Made by a program: the position numbers and the translations under genes | The notes under the pieces: model-generated | Databases searched by the model: none | What the model saw: only the letters and a program-made list of their open reading frames with translations | What the model was told of the DNA's origin: nothing | Shown here: positions 25,945-36,117 of the stretch, piece by piece | Layout: every line of letters begins with the position of its first letter | Numbering within the stretch: position 1 is the stretch's first letter | DNA from: Profundibacter amoris | GTDB taxonomy: Bacteria; Pseudomonadota; Alphaproteobacteria; Rhodobacterales; Rhodobacteraceae | NCBI RefSeq assembly: GCF_003544895.1 | Contig: NZ_CP032125.1 | Span: 186,001-250,000, forward strand | Direction: 5' to 3' | Length of the DNA stretch: 64,000 bases

Positions 25945-26626
25945 GGATATGCACTATACGCAGGACGGATTCAGCCTGCACGCGGATTTCACGGTGCAGG
26001 ATGGCGAGATGCTGGCGGTGATAGGTCCCTCGGGCGGGGGTAAATCAACCCTGCTGAATGTGGTTGCGGGTTTTTTGGAGCCGACATCGGGGCGGGTGTT
26101 GTGGGATGGTCGCGATTTGGCCGGAACCGCGCCCGGCAAGCGGCCTGTCAGTATTCTGTTTCAGGATAACAACCTGTTTCCCCATATGACGGTGGCGCAG
26201 AATGTGGGGCTGGGATTGCGGCCGGATCTGCGCCTGTCGGGGCAGCAGATGGCGCAAGTCGAGGCCGCGCTGGAGCGCGTCGGGCTGGCCGGATACGGCA
26301 GGCGCAAACCGGCGGCACTGTCGGGCGGGCAGGCAAGCCGCGTGGCGCTGGCACGGATGCTGTTGCGGGGCAATCCGCTGGTGTTGCTGGACGAACCCTT
26401 TGCCGCGTTGGGACCGGCGCTGAAGGTGGAAATGCTGGACCTGGTGCGGGATCTGATGGGGGAAACGGGGGCCACTTTGATGATGGTCAGCCATGACCCC
26501 GAGGATGCGAAACGGATTGCACAGCGGACGGTTCTGGTGGCAGATGGCGAGGCGCAGGCGCCGGTTGATACAGCCGGAATTTTCGCAAATCCGCCCGAGG
26601 CGCTACAGACCTATCTGGGCAAATAA
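25931..26626 (+). CDS. thiQ: Thiamine ABC transporter, ATP-binding protein
   Basis: A 231-aa ABC ATPase with Walker [11 protein letters not shown]-loop [11 protein letters not shown], signature [15 protein letters not shown], Walker B LVLLDEPF and the switch His in [11 protein letters not shown]. It powers thiamine uptake through ThiP. The ATG at 25931 overlaps the thiP end by 14 bases; an ATG 21 bases earlier adds a non-conserved extension. It is the last gene of the riboswitch-controlled operon. Confidence 0.92.
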   Translation: MLTFEDMHYTQDGFSLHADFTVQDGEMLAVIGPSGGGKSTLLNVVAGFLEPTSGRVLWDGRDLAGTAPGKRPVSILFQDNNLFPHMTVAQNVGLGLRPDLRLSGQQMAQVEAALERVGLAGYGRRKPAALSGGQASRVALARMLLRGNPLVLLDEPFAALGPALKVEMLDLVRDLMGETGATLMMVSHDPEDAKRIAQRTVLVADGEAQAPVDTAGIFANPPEALQTYLGK

Positions 26627-26627
26627 A

Positions 26628-26659
26628 AAACCCCGCCGGATCAGGGCGGGGTTTCTTTT
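26628..26659. terminator. Bidirectional terminator between thiQ and petC
   Basis: AAACCCCGCC (26628-26637) pairs perfectly with GGCGGGGTTT (26645-26654), followed by CTTTTT on the plus strand and preceded by an A-run (26625-26630) that gives a T-run for the minus strand. It should end both the thi operon and the convergent pet operon. Confidence 0.9.
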
Positions 26660-26676
26660 TCTTGTCGTTTTGAAAA

Positions 26677-27480
26677 TCAGCTTTCGCCGGATGTTTCATC
26701 CTTGGCGCGCTGTTTGACCGGTGCCCATAGACGCTTGTTGGTTGCATAAAGCAGAACCGACAGCATGGTCAGCAGGATTACCGCGATGAAGCCGGACTTT
26801 TTGCGATCCATCATTTTGGGTTCGGCTGTCCACATCAGGAAAGCAGCAACGTCGATCGCTTCTTTTTCCAGCTCGTTGCTGGAACCATCGGCAAATTCGA
26901 CATCCTCGCCAAACAGGGGCGGAGGCATGGAAATCCAGCCGCCCGGGAAGGCGTGGTTTTCGTAGTAGGTCGTGCCAGCCTCTTCCTTTTCCTCGCCGGT
27001 GTAACCGTTCAGGATGGACACGATATGCTCGGGTCCCCCGATGCCGCGGAACAGCTGGTTCATGCCGGTGCCGTAAGGGCCTTCATAGCCTTTGCGGGCC
27101 TTGGCCATCAGCGACAGGTCAGGTGCGTTCGGATCAGCCGAAGTCGGGAAGTGGTCGGTCGGCTTGCGCGGAACGTCCTCGTCCTTTTCGGGGTCATAGA
27201 TATCGAACTGTTTGGCATAGGCGCGAACCTGATCAGCAGGCAAAGACGGGCCACCATCGTCACCAAGGGTGCGAATGGGCACGAACTTCAAACCGTGACA
27301 AGCCGAGCAAACCTCGGTGTAGACCTGAAGGCCGCGTTGCAGCTGGTTCTGGTCATAGGTCCCGAATGGCCCCTCGAATGAAAAGTCGACGCTTTCGGTA
27401 TGGATCTTTTCACTGGCCGCAACACCCCCAACCGAAAGGGTCAGGGCGGTGACTGCGGTGATCGCAAGTTTCATAAACAT
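26677..27480 (-). CDS. petC: Cytochrome c1 of the bc1 complex
   Basis: A 267-aa exported and membrane-anchored haem protein. A signal peptide (about 1-22, ending AAS) is followed by the haem motif CSACHG, the axial Met in [11 protein letters not shown], and a C-terminal helix (about residues 238-255) that anchors it with the haem domain in the periplasm. It passes electrons from the Rieske centre to soluble cytochrome c. The start at 27480 (MFMKLAI) has AGGAAACGGGA upstream. It is third in the petABC operon. Confidence 0.93.
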   Translation of the reverse strand: MFMKLAITAVTALTLSVGGVAASEKIHTESVDFSFEGPFGTYDQNQLQRGLQVYTEVCSACHGLKFVPIRTLGDDGGPSLPADQVRAYAKQFDIYDPEKDEDVPRKPTDHFPTSADPNAPDLSLMAKARKGYEGPYGTGMNQLFRGIGGPEHIVSILNGYTGEEKEEAGTTYYENHAFPGGWISMPPPLFGEDVEFADGSSNELEKEAIDVAAFLMWTAEPKMMDRKKSGFIAVILLTMLSVLLYATNKRLWAPVKQRAKDETSGES

Positions 27481-27496
27481 TGTCCCGTTTCCTTTC

Positions 27497-28804
27497 TTAA
27501 TGGTTGCCGTAATGGGCATTGAAATCTTCTTCGATCGTGGCCGGTGGTGTGGTTGGTTTCTCGATCACGCCAAGCAGTGGCAGGATGATCAGGAAGTAGC
27601 CGAACCAATAGGCCGAAGCGATAAGTGCGATGGTCGGGTAAATCCCCTCGGTCGGGCGCGAACCCACCCACATCAGCACAAGGAAGTCGATAACCAGTAC
27701 CAAATACCACCACTTGAACATAGGGCGGAACCGGCCCGAGCGCATTGAGGATGTATCCAGCCAAGGCACCAGGAACAAAACCGCAATCGCCCCGAACATC
27801 GCAATCACACCAAAGAATTTGGCGTCGATGATACCGAAGGAAGCCCAGTTCACCAGTTGCACAACCCAGACGTCAGCCGTAAAGGCGCGCAGGATGGCGT
27901 AGAAGGGCAAGAAGTACCATTCAGGCACAATGTGCGCCGGTGTCGATAGCGGATTAGCCTCGATGTAGTTATCGGGCTCGCCCAGATAGTTGGGCATGAA
28001 ACCGACAATGGCAAAGAAGATCAGCAGCACGATGGCTAGTGCGAACAAATCCTTGATCACGAAATAGGGCCAGAAAGGAAGCGTGTCTTTTTCGGCTTCT
28101 TCTTTTGACCCGCGGCGCACTTCTACGCCAGTCGGGTTGCCGTTCCCTGTGGTGTGGAATGCCCAGATGTGAATGGCGACAAGTGCAGCCAGCACGAAAG
28201 GCAGCAGGTAATGCAGCGAGAAAAAGCGGTTCAGCGTGGCGTTATCCACGGCAGGTCCACCCAGCAGCCATGCCTGGATGCTTTCGCCGATGAACGGGAT
28301 CGCGCCAAACAGGCCGGTGATCACGGTCGCACCCCAGAAGGACATTTGCCCCCAGGGCAGAACGTAGCCCATGAACGCGGTCGCCATCATCGCCAGATAG
28401 ATCAGCATACCGATGATCCATGTCACTTCGCGCGGGGCCTTGTAAGACCCGTAGTAAAGACCACGGAAGATGTGGATATAAACGGCGATAAAGAACAGGG
28501 ATGCGCCGTTTGCGTGCAGATAGCGCAGCATATAGCCACCGTTCACATCGCGCATGATATGTTCAACCGAGGCAAACGCCAGATCGACATGCGGTGTATA
28601 GTGCATCGCCAAAACGATACCGGTGACGATTTGCAGCACCAGACAGAAGGCCAGCACGATGCCCCAGATCCACATCCAGTTCAGGTTTTTGGGGGTGGGG
28701 ATCATGATTGTGTCGTAAACCAGCCCGACAATGGGCAGGCGGCTGTGCAGCCATTTCTCAAAGCCCGTCTTGGGCTCGTAATGATCGTGAGGAATACCGG
28801 ACAT
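27497..28804 (-). CDS. petB: Cytochrome b of the bc1 complex
   Basis: A 435-aa membrane protein with about eight helices and two b haems. Haem-ligand regions are visible ([12 protein letters not shown] and [19 protein letters not shown] in the N-terminal half; [20 protein letters not shown] further on), as is the quinol-site [13 protein letters not shown] segment. It oxidises ubiquinol and returns electrons across the membrane. It starts 12 bases after the Rieske gene and is followed closely by petC. Confidence 0.95.
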   Translation of the reverse strand: MSGIPHDHYEPKTGFEKWLHSRLPIVGLVYDTIMIPTPKNLNWMWIWGIVLAFCLVLQIVTGIVLAMHYTPHVDLAFASVEHIMRDVNGGYMLRYLHANGASLFFIAVYIHIFRGLYYGSYKAPREVTWIIGMLIYLAMMATAFMGYVLPWGQMSFWGATVITGLFGAIPFIGESIQAWLLGGPAVDNATLNRFFSLHYLLPFVLAALVAIHIWAFHTTGNGNPTGVEVRRGSKEEAEKDTLPFWPYFVIKDLFALAIVLLIFFAIVGFMPNYLGEPDNYIEANPLSTPAHIVPEWYFLPFYAILRAFTADVWVVQLVNWASFGIIDAKFFGVIAMFGAIAVLFLVPWLDTSSMRSGRFRPMFKWWYLVLVIDFLVLMWVGSRPTEGIYPTIALIASAYWFGYFLIILPLLGVIEKPTTPPATIEEDFNAHYGNH

Positions 28805-28816
28805 TACTAACTCCCT

Positions 28817-29377
28817 TTAACCGAGCTTGATTGTTGTGTCGTCGAACCACGCCGAAACCGGAACATCGAGGTTCCGTGGCGCAGGACCTTTGCGGATACG
28901 GCCGGCACTGTCGTAGTGCGACCCGTGACAAGGGCAGAACCAACCACCAAAATCACCGGATGCACCACCCAGAGGCACACAGCCAAGGTGTGTACAAACG
29001 CCAATCATCACCAGCCATTCGCCGTTTTCGTCCAGCGTGCGGTTTTGGTCAGACGCATCGGTGTCGGGTTTGTTCTTGTTGCGGCTTTCGGTATCGACCA
29101 AATCTTCCAGAGGAGTTTCGCGGGCCAGTTTAATGTCGGTTTCATCGCGGCGGCGAATGAACACGGGCTTGCCGCGCCATTTCACGGTCAACTGTGTGCC
29201 AACTTCTAGGTCCGAAACGTCAACAAGGATAGATGACAGCGCACGGACATCCGCGCTGGCGTTCATCTGGTTTACAAGCGGCCATACGGCTGCACCGGTG
29301 GCAACAATGCCGGTACCTGCGGTAGCGTAATACAGGAAATCCCTGCGGCTGCCTGAGTGATCATCTGTGTGGGACAC
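28817..29377 (-). CDS. petA: Ubiquinol-cytochrome c reductase iron-sulfur (Rieske) subunit
   Basis: A 186-aa protein with a Tat-like N-terminal anchor ([15 protein letters not shown]) and a soluble domain holding the 2Fe-2S ligands in CTHLGCVPL and CPCHGSHY, plus a [10 protein letters not shown] loop. The start is a GTG at 29377 behind a strong GAGGAGGG site; an ATG further upstream would prefix 47 non-conserved residues. It is first in the petABC operon and takes electrons from ubiquinol to cytochrome c1. Confidence 0.95.
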   Translation of the reverse strand: MSHTDDHSGSRRDFLYYATAGTGIVATGAAVWPLVNQMNASADVRALSSILVDVSDLEVGTQLTVKWRGKPVFIRRRDETDIKLARETPLEDLVDTESRNKNKPDTDASDQNRTLDENGEWLVMIGVCTHLGCVPLGGASGDFGGWFCPCHGSHYDSAGRIRKGPAPRNLDVPVSAWFDDTTIKLG

Positions 29378-29571
29378 TGGAATCCCTCCTCTCTCTGCAT
29401 ATTTATCTGCATTTAAGCCACGCCCATAGGTTCGGCCGCGGCTGTTAACAGCGCTCCTTGGCGCGGTGTTTAGCTCTGGAATCAGGGCGCGTCCAGCATT
29501 ACAATGCAAAGAGGACATTTAAGCGCAGTTAATTCGGTAATTTTTCCTGTGAAATTGCGCCGCTGCAACAA

Positions 29572-30180
29572 TTAGACCGCAACCGGGCGGGTGGCCTTCA
29601 TTGCGGGCCGTTCGGCAAAGGATGCGAACCAGTCGTCCAGCGCGTCGCGCCCTTTACGCCAGTTGCGATCGTCATGGCGAAAATCCAGATAACCCAGCGC
29701 GCTGCCAATCGCGATATGGCTCATATCCAACGGGCCGGCAAGGTGGCTCATCCAGCGGGTGGTAATTGCGTCCAGCGCGCGGCTGATTTTATCCCATTGC
29801 CCGTTTACCCAGTCGGCAGATTGCAGGTTTTCGGGGCGGCAGCGCCCCTCGTAAACCATCAGCACGGCGGCATCCATGATCCCGTCGGCAGTGGCTTCGA
29901 GCGTCAGTGTCTCCCAAAGGGTGCGGTCCGGATACAGCCCCGAATCCGCGCGGGCATCCAGATAGCGGCAGATCACGCGGCTGTCGTAAATCGCGGGACC
30001 GTCGGGGCGGGTCAGGGCTGGCAGTTTGCCCAGCGGGTTATGGGCGGTGGGCATGTCGGTTGCATCCAGCGGGGTGCCGGTGGCGGTCAGCAGTTCCACG
30101 TCATCCAGTTGGCCGGTTTCATGCAGGGTGACCATAACCTTGCGGGCAAAAGGCGAGGCGGAAGCATAATATAGTTGCAT
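29572..30180 (-). CDS. Glutathione S-transferase family protein
   Basis: A 202-aa protein with a thioredoxin-fold N-terminal domain (MQLYYASASPFARKVMVTLHE, with the NPLGKLPAL cis-Pro loop and YDSRVICRYLD) and an all-helical C-terminal domain (about residues 85-195). The Ser in SASPFARK is in the position of the catalytic residue. It conjugates or reduces substrates with glutathione; the specific substrate is unknown. A 66-residue upstream extension of the reading frame overlaps the next gene and is rejected. Confidence 0.85.
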   Translation of the reverse strand: MQLYYASASPFARKVMVTLHETGQLDDVELLTATGTPLDATDMPTAHNPLGKLPALTRPDGPAIYDSRVICRYLDARADSGLYPDRTLWETLTLEATADGIMDAAVLMVYEGRCRPENLQSADWVNGQWDKISRALDAITTRWMSHLAGPLDMSHIAIGSALGYLDFRHDDRNWRKGRDALDDWFASFAERPAMKATRPVAV

Positions 30181-30184
30181 GTTT

Positions 30185-30463
30185 TCAGAGTTTCCTGATT
30201 GAAAAGCGCCCAAGCGCCGAAATGTCGATCTCCACGCCGGGGCCGTTTTCGCCCAGCCGGATTGTGCGGTGGAATTTGGCGCCTGCGTTGGTCTGGCCGG
30301 GTTCGCGGCGCACAGACAGGCCTTCGTCCAGATCATCCAGCGCGTCCTCGGCCCGCTGGTCACGGCGACCGATGGCAACCTTGCGGGTCATGGCGTAAGT
30401 GGCCAGTGCGACGGTGCCATAGCGCAGCGCAATACCGGCGATAGGGGCAAGCGGTAGGGGCAT
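30185..30463 (-). CDS. 92-aa conserved-looking hypothetical protein
   Basis: I do not recognise this protein. It has a short hydrophobic N terminus (PLAPIAGIALRYGTVALATYAM), an acidic middle (RAEDALDDLDEGLSVRRE) and a C-terminal part rich in beta-type residues (FHRTIRLGENGPGVEIDISALGRFSIRK). GGGAGG lies upstream of the ATG at 30463. The gene ends 4 bases before the glutathione transferase start, so the two are probably co-transcribed. Confidence 0.65.
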   Translation of the reverse strand: MPLPLAPIAGIALRYGTVALATYAMTRKVAIGRRDQRAEDALDDLDEGLSVRREPGQTNAGAKFHRTIRLGENGPGVEIDISALGRFSIRKL

Positions 30464-30544
30464 TTCATGTCCTCCCTGACAGTGCATCTGCCTTATATGT
30501 AGGTATTTGCGGGGATTTTGTCCAATTTTTCGGGCCAGAACGGG

Positions 30545-31168
30545 TTATTCGGTGTCAGGGGCCATCATCAGGGCGGCCAGCAGGGCCGTTTCGGAACCGA
30601 TGCCGTAGGCCTGAACGTTTTGTGCAGCAGACAGGCGGGCGGATTCCGGTTTGTTCTGGCCCAGTTTCCATGTGCCGTCCACAGTTTCGATATCGAAACG
30701 GAACGGGGTGATCATGCGCATCATTTTGGCCAGCGCCTCGGGTGGCATTTTGGCGTTGCTCCACGGGGGTTTGGGCAACAGGCGGTTTTCGAACTGGGCG
30801 GCGAGGGTATCAAGGCTGGCGCGCAGGTCTTCCGGCAGCAGTCGGGTCAGGGTGCCGCGCAGGTGGATGGCGGTATAGTTCCATGTGGGCACCAGATCAT
30901 CCGCACCATACCAGTCGGGCGAGATATAGCTGTCGGGGCCGGAAACAGCGATCACGGCGTTCATCGTGCCGGTGCAGGCGTGCGCAATCGGGTTGGAGCG
31001 CACAAGGTGCAGGTCGGCGGTTTTGCCATCATCAGACAGGGCAAAGGGGATATGGGCGATCAGCGGGGCGGGATCGCCGTTGATTGAGAGGATGCCAAAG
31101 CCGCGTTCACGGGCAAAATCGAGGTTGGTTTGCGCGGGCGTTTTGCAAAAGGCGGGGTTGGGGTGCAT
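30545..31168 (-). CDS. PaiB-like FMN-binding protein
   Basis: A 207-aa protein of the PaiB family (FMN-binding split barrel). It shows the N-terminal HPNPAF, the HIPFAL and HLVRSNPIA segments, SPDWYG and the VPTWNYTAIHLRG motif that is typical of PaiB. In Bacillus PaiB is a negative regulator of sporulation and proteases, but in proteobacteria the role is more likely an FMN-dependent reductase or an uncharacterised regulator. It is a stand-alone gene on the minus strand. Confidence 0.85.
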   Translation of the reverse strand: MHPNPAFCKTPAQTNLDFARERGFGILSINGDPAPLIAHIPFALSDDGKTADLHLVRSNPIAHACTGTMNAVIAVSGPDSYISPDWYGADDLVPTWNYTAIHLRGTLTRLLPEDLRASLDTLAAQFENRLLPKPPWSNAKMPPEALAKMMRMITPFRFDIETVDGTWKLGQNKPESARLSAAQNVQAYGIGSETALLAALMMAPDTE

Positions 31169-31227
31169 GTGGGTGTCCTTGCTGCTTGCCCGTCAGGATG
31201 GGGGCAAGCAGCGGGGAAAGGCAAGCC

Positions 31228-32130
31228 TCAAACCACGCTATACAGTTCCGACGGCATCAGGATCAGGCCCAGCGCGATTTTGATGCAGATTGCCAGCACC
31301 ATCAGCGCCAGCAGGATGCGCAATTGTTCGGCCTTCATTTTCAGGCCCAGCTTGGTGCCGATCTGCGCGCCGATCACGCCGCTGATCAGCAGGCTAACCG
31401 CCAGCACCACATCCACTGTCTGGCTTTCAATCGCGTGCATCATGGTGGCAAAGGCGGCGACAAAGATGATCTGGAACAGCGAGGTTCCGACCACCACCTT
31501 GGTGGGCATTCCCAGAATATAGATCATCGCAGGCACCATGATGAACCCGCCGCCAACGCCCATGATGGCCGATAGCACCCCGACGATCAGGCCGGTGGCG
31601 ATAGGGGGGATGACGCTGATATACAGGCGCGAGGTGCGAAAACGGGTTTTGAAGGGCAGTTCTTGCAGGCGCGAATGGCGGCGCTTTAATTTGCGGGGTT
31701 TGTCGCTTTTGGCGCGGCGCATGGCGTTCAGGCTTTCGACCAGCATCAGACCACCGATCAGCCCCAGAAACAGCACATAGCAAAGGTTCACCATCAGTTC
31801 GACCTGACCGAGGCTTTTCAGCCATGTGAACACCTGCACCCCCAGCGTGGCCCCGACAAGGCCGCCGGCCAGCAGGATCAGCCCCATTTTCAGATCAACC
31901 GTTTTGCGTTTGAAATGGGCCAGCACACCGGACAGGCTTGATGCAACGATCTGGTTTGCGCCGGTAGCCACGGCCACGGCGGGCGGGATACCGATGAAGA
32001 ACAGGAAAGGCGTCAGAATAAACCCGCCGCCAACGCCGAACATGCCCGACAGGATGCCGACCATGCCACCAAGACCCAGCAACAGGTAAAGGCTCACCGA
32101 TACTTCGGCTATGGGAAGATAGATTTGCAT
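31228..32130 (-). CDS. TauE/SafE family anion permease
   Basis: A 300-aa inner-membrane protein with eight or nine helices and two internal repeats. Each repeat carries a glycine-rich loop: GILSGMFGVGGGFILTPFL near residue 25 and GVLSAIMGVGGGFIMVPAMI near residue 185. Family members are proposed exporters of sulfite, sulfoacetate or related anions. The neighbours give no clue to substrate. Confidence 0.85.
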   Translation of the reverse strand: MQIYLPIAEVSVSLYLLLGLGGMVGILSGMFGVGGGFILTPFLFFIGIPPAVAVATGANQIVASSLSGVLAHFKRKTVDLKMGLILLAGGLVGATLGVQVFTWLKSLGQVELMVNLCYVLFLGLIGGLMLVESLNAMRRAKSDKPRKLKRRHSRLQELPFKTRFRTSRLYISVIPPIATGLIVGVLSAIMGVGGGFIMVPAMIYILGMPTKVVVGTSLFQIIFVAAFATMMHAIESQTVDVVLAVSLLISGVIGAQIGTKLGLKMKAEQLRILLALMVLAICIKIALGLILMPSELYSVV

Positions 32131-32204
32131 ATTGATCGTCCGAGGGGGTTAGAGTCGCGCTTTACGCCTGTTTGGCGGGAAAAGCCAGAGAAAATATATT
32201 CGGT

Positions 32205-32825
32205 TTAATGAATGTTACCGCCTGGAAACAAGGTAGGGGAATCGCCGGCCTGCCATTTCGGGTATTTCTGCATGATGGTGGCAAAACGGGACGAGGTGAT
32301 GAAATCTTGCAGCCAGTTTGACAGGTTGGGCCAGTCCTGCGCATCGAACCACGGTTTATCGACAAAGGCGAATTGGCGCACGAAGGTCAGGATGGCCATA
32401 TCCGCCAACTTGGGTCTGGCGCCGAACAGGTTGGGGGACAGTCGGGCGTCCAGTTCATGCAGGAAGGTGGCGGCACGGGTGCGGGCGGCCGTGTCGTCCT
32501 TGTATTTATAGGCGTCGAGGTTTGGTTTGAATTCGCTATCCGAACGAGCGATCAGTTCAAGGCCCGTATCGGGCATGTCCAGCCAGCCCTCGGGATCATT
32601 GCGCCCCAGCGCACAGAGCATGATGTCGAGGCTTTCGTCGATCACTTCGGTATCCGTAACAAGCACAGGAACGGTGCCTTTGGGCGAGGATTGCAGCAGC
32701 TCCGGCGCTTTGTCCCGCAGCAGGATTTCACGCAATTCGCATGGGATGCCTGCACTGGCCAGCGCAAGGCGGGCGCGCATGGCATAGGGGCAGCGGCGAA
32801 AGGAATAGAGGATGGGGGTGGTCAA
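32205..32825 (-). CDS. Glutathione S-transferase family protein
   Basis: About 206 aa when started at the TTG at 32825, which gives a proper thioredoxin-fold start (PILYSFRRCPYAMRARLALASAG) with the CPYA site, the SPKGTVPVLV cis-Pro loop and a helical C-terminal domain. An ATG at 32918 would add 31 residues that do not resemble the family. The CPxA motif suggests an omega/glutaredoxin-like class that uses a cysteine. Weak evidence for the exact start: GGAGG lies 12 bases before the TTG. Confidence 0.78.
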   Translation of the reverse strand: MTTPILYSFRRCPYAMRARLALASAGIPCELREILLRDKAPELLQSSPKGTVPVLVTDTEVIDESLDIMLCALGRNDPEGWLDMPDTGLELIARSDSEFKPNLDAYKYKDDTAARTRAATFLHELDARLSPNLFGARPKLADMAILTFVRQFAFVDKPWFDAQDWPNLSNWLQDFITSSRFATIMQKYPKWQAGDSPTLFPGGNIH

Positions 32826-32929
32826 AGAGATTTCAGGCCTCCGGCGGGGAGTTTGAGCTGTATAGGAAACGCTCTGGGGGAGCGTTTCAGGCGAAAACGG
32901 GCGAAGCCCTTGGAACAAAGATGGGGGGA

Positions 32930-33250
32930 TTACTCGTTGCGTTTGCGCAGGGTTTCAAGGTGTTCTTTGTTCATCTCGGCCTTTTTCGCTTTCATGATCA
33001 CGTTATAATCCATTTTCGCCTGTTCGATCACATTTTGCGCATTCAGATACCAGACCAGCGCGGCAAGCGCTGACAAGGCAAAGCTGATGAATATCCACAT
33101 TGGCAGGCCAAAACCGATGAACAACAGGATCGGGTCAGACAGGATCAGGGCGACGGATAAAAAGCTGCCGAATAGCGCCCAGACCAATGTGGCCTCGTTT
33201 CCGGCGTTGCGTCTGGCGGTGCGGGCGAGCTTCTTTTCTTCCTCGCGCAT
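32930..33250 (-). CDS. 106-aa two-helix membrane protein, unknown function
   Basis: A small protein with a basic/acidic N terminus (MREEEKKLARTARRNAG), two hydrophobic helices (about residues 22-45 and 48-68) and a charged coiled-coil-like end (NVIMKAKKAEMNKEHLETLRKRNE). No family recognised. Its ATG is 8 bases downstream of the mtaB stop, so it is probably co-transcribed with mtaB and dapF. Confidence 0.65.
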   Translation of the reverse strand: MREEEKKLARTARRNAGNEATLVWALFGSFLSVALILSDPILLFIGFGLPMWIFISFALSALAALVWYLNAQNVIEQAKMDYNVIMKAKKAEMNKEHLETLRKRNE

Positions 33251-33258
33251 GTGGCCCC

Positions 33259-34527
33259 CTAGGTCGGTCGGGCAGTCAGCTGATTTCCTTCGTGCCCAGT
33301 GATCAGTGCCCTTATAATATGCCCCTCTGGCTGCTCTGTGTCAAAAATCACCTCGGCGAACTGTTCGGTGCGGCCCATGCGGGGGTTTTCCATCAGCACG
33401 TTGTGGGTCTGCCCGATCTGCGCTGCAAGGTGTTTGGCGACCTGCGCCTGCCCCGCTTTGCGCAGGGCGGCGGCGCGGGCCTTGATGATGTTGCCGTTGA
33501 CCGGCGGGATGCGGGCGGCGGGGGTGCCGGCGCGGGGGGAATAGGGGAAGACATGCAGCCATGTCAGCTGGCAATCCTCGACCAGTTTCAGCGAGTTTTC
33601 GAACATTGCATCGGTTTCGGTCGGAAAGCCCGCGATGATGTCGGCGCCGAAGGTCATATCGGGGCGCAAGCGCAGCGCCTGTTCGGTAAAGGCAATTGCC
33701 TCTTCGCGGTTGTGGCGGCGTTTCATGCGTTTCAGGATCATGTTGTCGCCTGCCTGAAGCGACAGATGCAGATGCGGCATCAGGCGGGGCTGGGTGGCGA
33801 TGGCCTCCAGCAGGGCCTCGTCCACCTCGATGCTGTCGATCGAGGATATCCGCAGGCGCGAAAGATCCGGCACCAGTTTCAGGATGCGCATCACCAGATC
33901 GCCAAGGCGGGGGGTGGCGGGCAGATCGGCGCCCCAGCTGGTCAGGTCAACACCGGTCAGCACCACCTCGTTATAGCCGGTATCGACCAGCCGTTTGATC
34001 TGTTCCACCACCACGCCCGCGGGCACGGAACGGGAATTGCCGCGGCCATAGGGGATAATGCAGAAGGTGCAGCGGTGGTCGCACCCGTTCTGCACCTGCA
34101 CATAGGCGCGTGAACGGGTGCCGAACCCGTCGATCAGATGGCCGGCGGTCTGGGTGACGGACATGATGTCGTCGACCTGCACGCGTTCGGTTTCGCCGAT
34201 GAAATTTGGCGACAGGTCCGCCCATGTGTCGGGTTGCATTTTCTCGGTGTTGCCGACGACCAGATCGACCTCGGCCATATTGGCAAAGGTATCAGGCTCG
34301 GTTTGTGCGGCGCAGCCGGTGACGATCAGCTTTGCATCGGGGTGGGCGCGGCGCAGTCGGCGGATTTCCTGACGGGCCTTGCGCACGGCCTCGCCGGTCA
34401 CGGCGCAGGTGTTGACCACCACGGCGTTTTCCACTTCGGCGCGGGCGGCCAGATCCTTCATGGCTTCGGTTTCATAGGAATTCAGGCGACAGCCCAGCGT
34501 CGCGAATACGGGTGGCTTGGCGGACAT
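33259..34527 (-). CDS. mtaB: tRNA t6A37 methylthiotransferase
   Basis: A 422-aa radical-SAM enzyme that adds a methylthio group to t6A37 of ANN-decoding tRNAs. The N-terminal UPF0004 domain has Cys residues in TLGCRLNSYE, VVNTCAVTGEA and VTGCAAQ that hold one Fe-S cluster; the radical-SAM motif is CDHRCTFC. The downstream TRAM-like region is short, as in the MtaB subfamily. Its start lies directly after the dapF stop (1-base gap). Confidence 0.9.
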   Translation of the reverse strand: MSAKPPVFATLGCRLNSYETEAMKDLAARAEVENAVVVNTCAVTGEAVRKARQEIRRLRRAHPDAKLIVTGCAAQTEPDTFANMAEVDLVVGNTEKMQPDTWADLSPNFIGETERVQVDDIMSVTQTAGHLIDGFGTRSRAYVQVQNGCDHRCTFCIIPYGRGNSRSVPAGVVVEQIKRLVDTGYNEVVLTGVDLTSWGADLPATPRLGDLVMRILKLVPDLSRLRISSIDSIEVDEALLEAIATQPRLMPHLHLSLQAGDNMILKRMKRRHNREEAIAFTEQALRLRPDMTFGADIIAGFPTETDAMFENSLKLVEDCQLTWLHVFPYSPRAGTPAARIPPVNGNIIKARAAALRKAGQAQVAKHLAAQIGQTHNVLMENPRMGRTEQFAEVIFDTEQPEGHIIRALITGHEGNQLTARPT

Positions 34528-34528
34528 G

Positions 34529-35362
34529 TCAAAGCCCTTTCAGGAAGTCGGCGCTTAGCACGCCGTCAAACACATGCATGGTTGCGCCGGTCATCCAGAC
34601 GCCATCCTCGCGCCAGTCGATCCACAGGGTGCCGCCGTCCAGATCAACCCGCACCTTGCGCCCCGTCAGCCCGCGCCGTGCCGCGGCAACGGCGGTGGCG
34701 CAAGAGGACGATCCCGAGGCCAGCGTGATCCCCACGCCGCGCTCCCACACCCGCATGCGGATGTGGTCGGGGCCGATGATGCTGGCCACCTGCACATTGG
34801 TGCGCCGGGGATACAGCGGGTGGTGTTCATGGGCGGCGCCGAATGTGGGCAGGTCCACGGCCATCGCGTCGTCCACAAAAAAGGTGCAATGCGGGTTGCC
34901 CATGCCGGTGGCGGTGGGCGCGCCGTCAATCGGCAGTTCCAGCGTGTCGGTTTCGCGGGCCAGCGGGATGTCCTGCCAGTCCAGTTGCGGTTGCCCCATG
35001 TTGACCGAGGTCAGGCCGTCGCCCGCATCCACCGCATACAGATCACCCCGCGCGGTGGTCAGGTGCAGTTCGGTTTTGCCGGTTTCATTCATCAGATAGC
35101 GGGCAATACAGCGGGTCGCGTTGCCACAGGCGGCTGACTCGGACCCGTCGGAATTGTAAAACACCAGATGCGCATCCCCAGGGCCATCCAGAATAACCGC
35201 CAACTGGTCAAACCCGACCCCTGTGTGCCGGTCCCCCACAGCCCGCGCCAGTTTTGGCGTGACACAATCCTTCTGCCCCCGTGCGTCAATGACCACAAAG
35301 TCGTTGCCCAGTCCGTGCATCTTCATGAACGGCAGGGAGGTATGAGGGTTCTTCGTCTGCAT
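34529..35362 (-). CDS. dapF: Diaminopimelate epimerase
   Basis: A 277-aa enzyme of lysine and peptidoglycan biosynthesis that interconverts LL- and meso-diaminopimelate. The two catalytic cysteines are in [10 protein letters not shown] and [11 protein letters not shown], and the N terminus has the [14 protein letters not shown] signature. The start at 35362 fits family length; the next in-frame ATG (35326, MKMHG) is also possible, and neither has a clear ribosome site. A longer upstream frame overlaps the aldolase gene. Confidence 0.93.
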   Translation of the reverse strand: MQTKNPHTSLPFMKMHGLGNDFVVIDARGQKDCVTPKLARAVGDRHTGVGFDQLAVILDGPGDAHLVFYNSDGSESAACGNATRCIARYLMNETGKTELHLTTARGDLYAVDAGDGLTSVNMGQPQLDWQDIPLARETDTLELPIDGAPTATGMGNPHCTFFVDDAMAVDLPTFGAAHEHHPLYPRRTNVQVASIIGPDHIRMRVWERGVGITLASGSSSCATAVAAARRGLTGRKVRVDLDGGTLWIDWREDGVWMTGATMHVFDGVLSADFLKGL

Positions 35363-35432
35363 AAGCGCCGTATAACGGGGCTGGGCGATGAATTCCAGTT
35401 CGAGATCGGGATTGCGGCTTGAAGCGTGATAT

Positions 35433-36107
35433 TTATTTCCGCGCCAGATCCGCTGCCGCATCTTTTTGCGTTGCGTATTTCGGCAGGTCTGCTTCGGTTT
35501 TGCCATGCGCCGCCATCAAGGTATCGCGGACATAGGCGACATGGGCGGTTTCCTCGATGATCTCGGCCAGATACTGCGCGGCCGTCAAGGTGGGGCCAAC
35601 GCCGATGGTGCCGTGGTTGGCCAGAATGGCGGCGCGCACGGTCACATCCTGAAAAAACGGGCTGATGTCGGCGGCGGTTTGCGGGCCGCCGTTCGATGAC
35701 AGCGGGATCAGCGGCAGGCGGCCGATTTTCTCCATTGTCTGCACGGTCAGGCACGGGATTTCCAGACCGGCGCTGGCGTATCCGGTGGCCCAGGGGCTGT
35801 GGCAATGCACGATGGCGTTGATGTCGGGGCGGATGCGGTAAAGGTCCAGATGGAATTCCAGATCCTTTGACGGTTTGAACGCCGATGGCTCGACCGTGCC
35901 GTCCAGATGCACCAGTTGCAGATTGTCGCGGGTGCATTCGGCGAACCCCACGCCCGAAGGTTTGATAATAATCGCATCGGCCGAGGACAGACGCACCGAC
36001 AGGTTACCCCCTGCGTTGGTCTGGATGCCCACATCGAAACAGCGGCGGGCGGTGGCAATCAGGGCATCTTTTTTGCATTCGATATCGTTTACGTCGGGTT
36101 TCATCAT
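35433..36107 (-). CDS. Class II aldolase/epimerase family protein (short form)
   Basis: A 224-aa zinc-dependent aldolase-fold protein of the fuculose-phosphate aldolase/ribulose-phosphate epimerase group. Zinc His residues are visible in [12 protein letters not shown] and the third in [20 protein letters not shown] forms the substrate-phosphate loop and KPSG follows. It starts 10 bp after the Tm-1-like gene and is the last gene of the ABC importer operon. It probably cleaves or decarboxylates a phosphorylated sugar (acid). It is distinct from the larger aldolase at 43459 in the opposite arm of the locus. Confidence 0.85.
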   Translation of the reverse strand: MMKPDVNDIECKKDALIATARRCFDVGIQTNAGGNLSVRLSSADAIIIKPSGVGFAECTRDNLQLVHLDGTVEPSAFKPSKDLEFHLDLYRIRPDINAIVHCHSPWATGYASAGLEIPCLTVQTMEKIGRLPLIPLSSNGGPQTAADISPFFQDVTVRAAILANHGTIGVGPTLTAAQYLAEIIEETAHVAYVRDTLMAAHGKTEADLPKYATQKDAAADLARK

Positions 36108-36117
36108 GTGTCCTTCG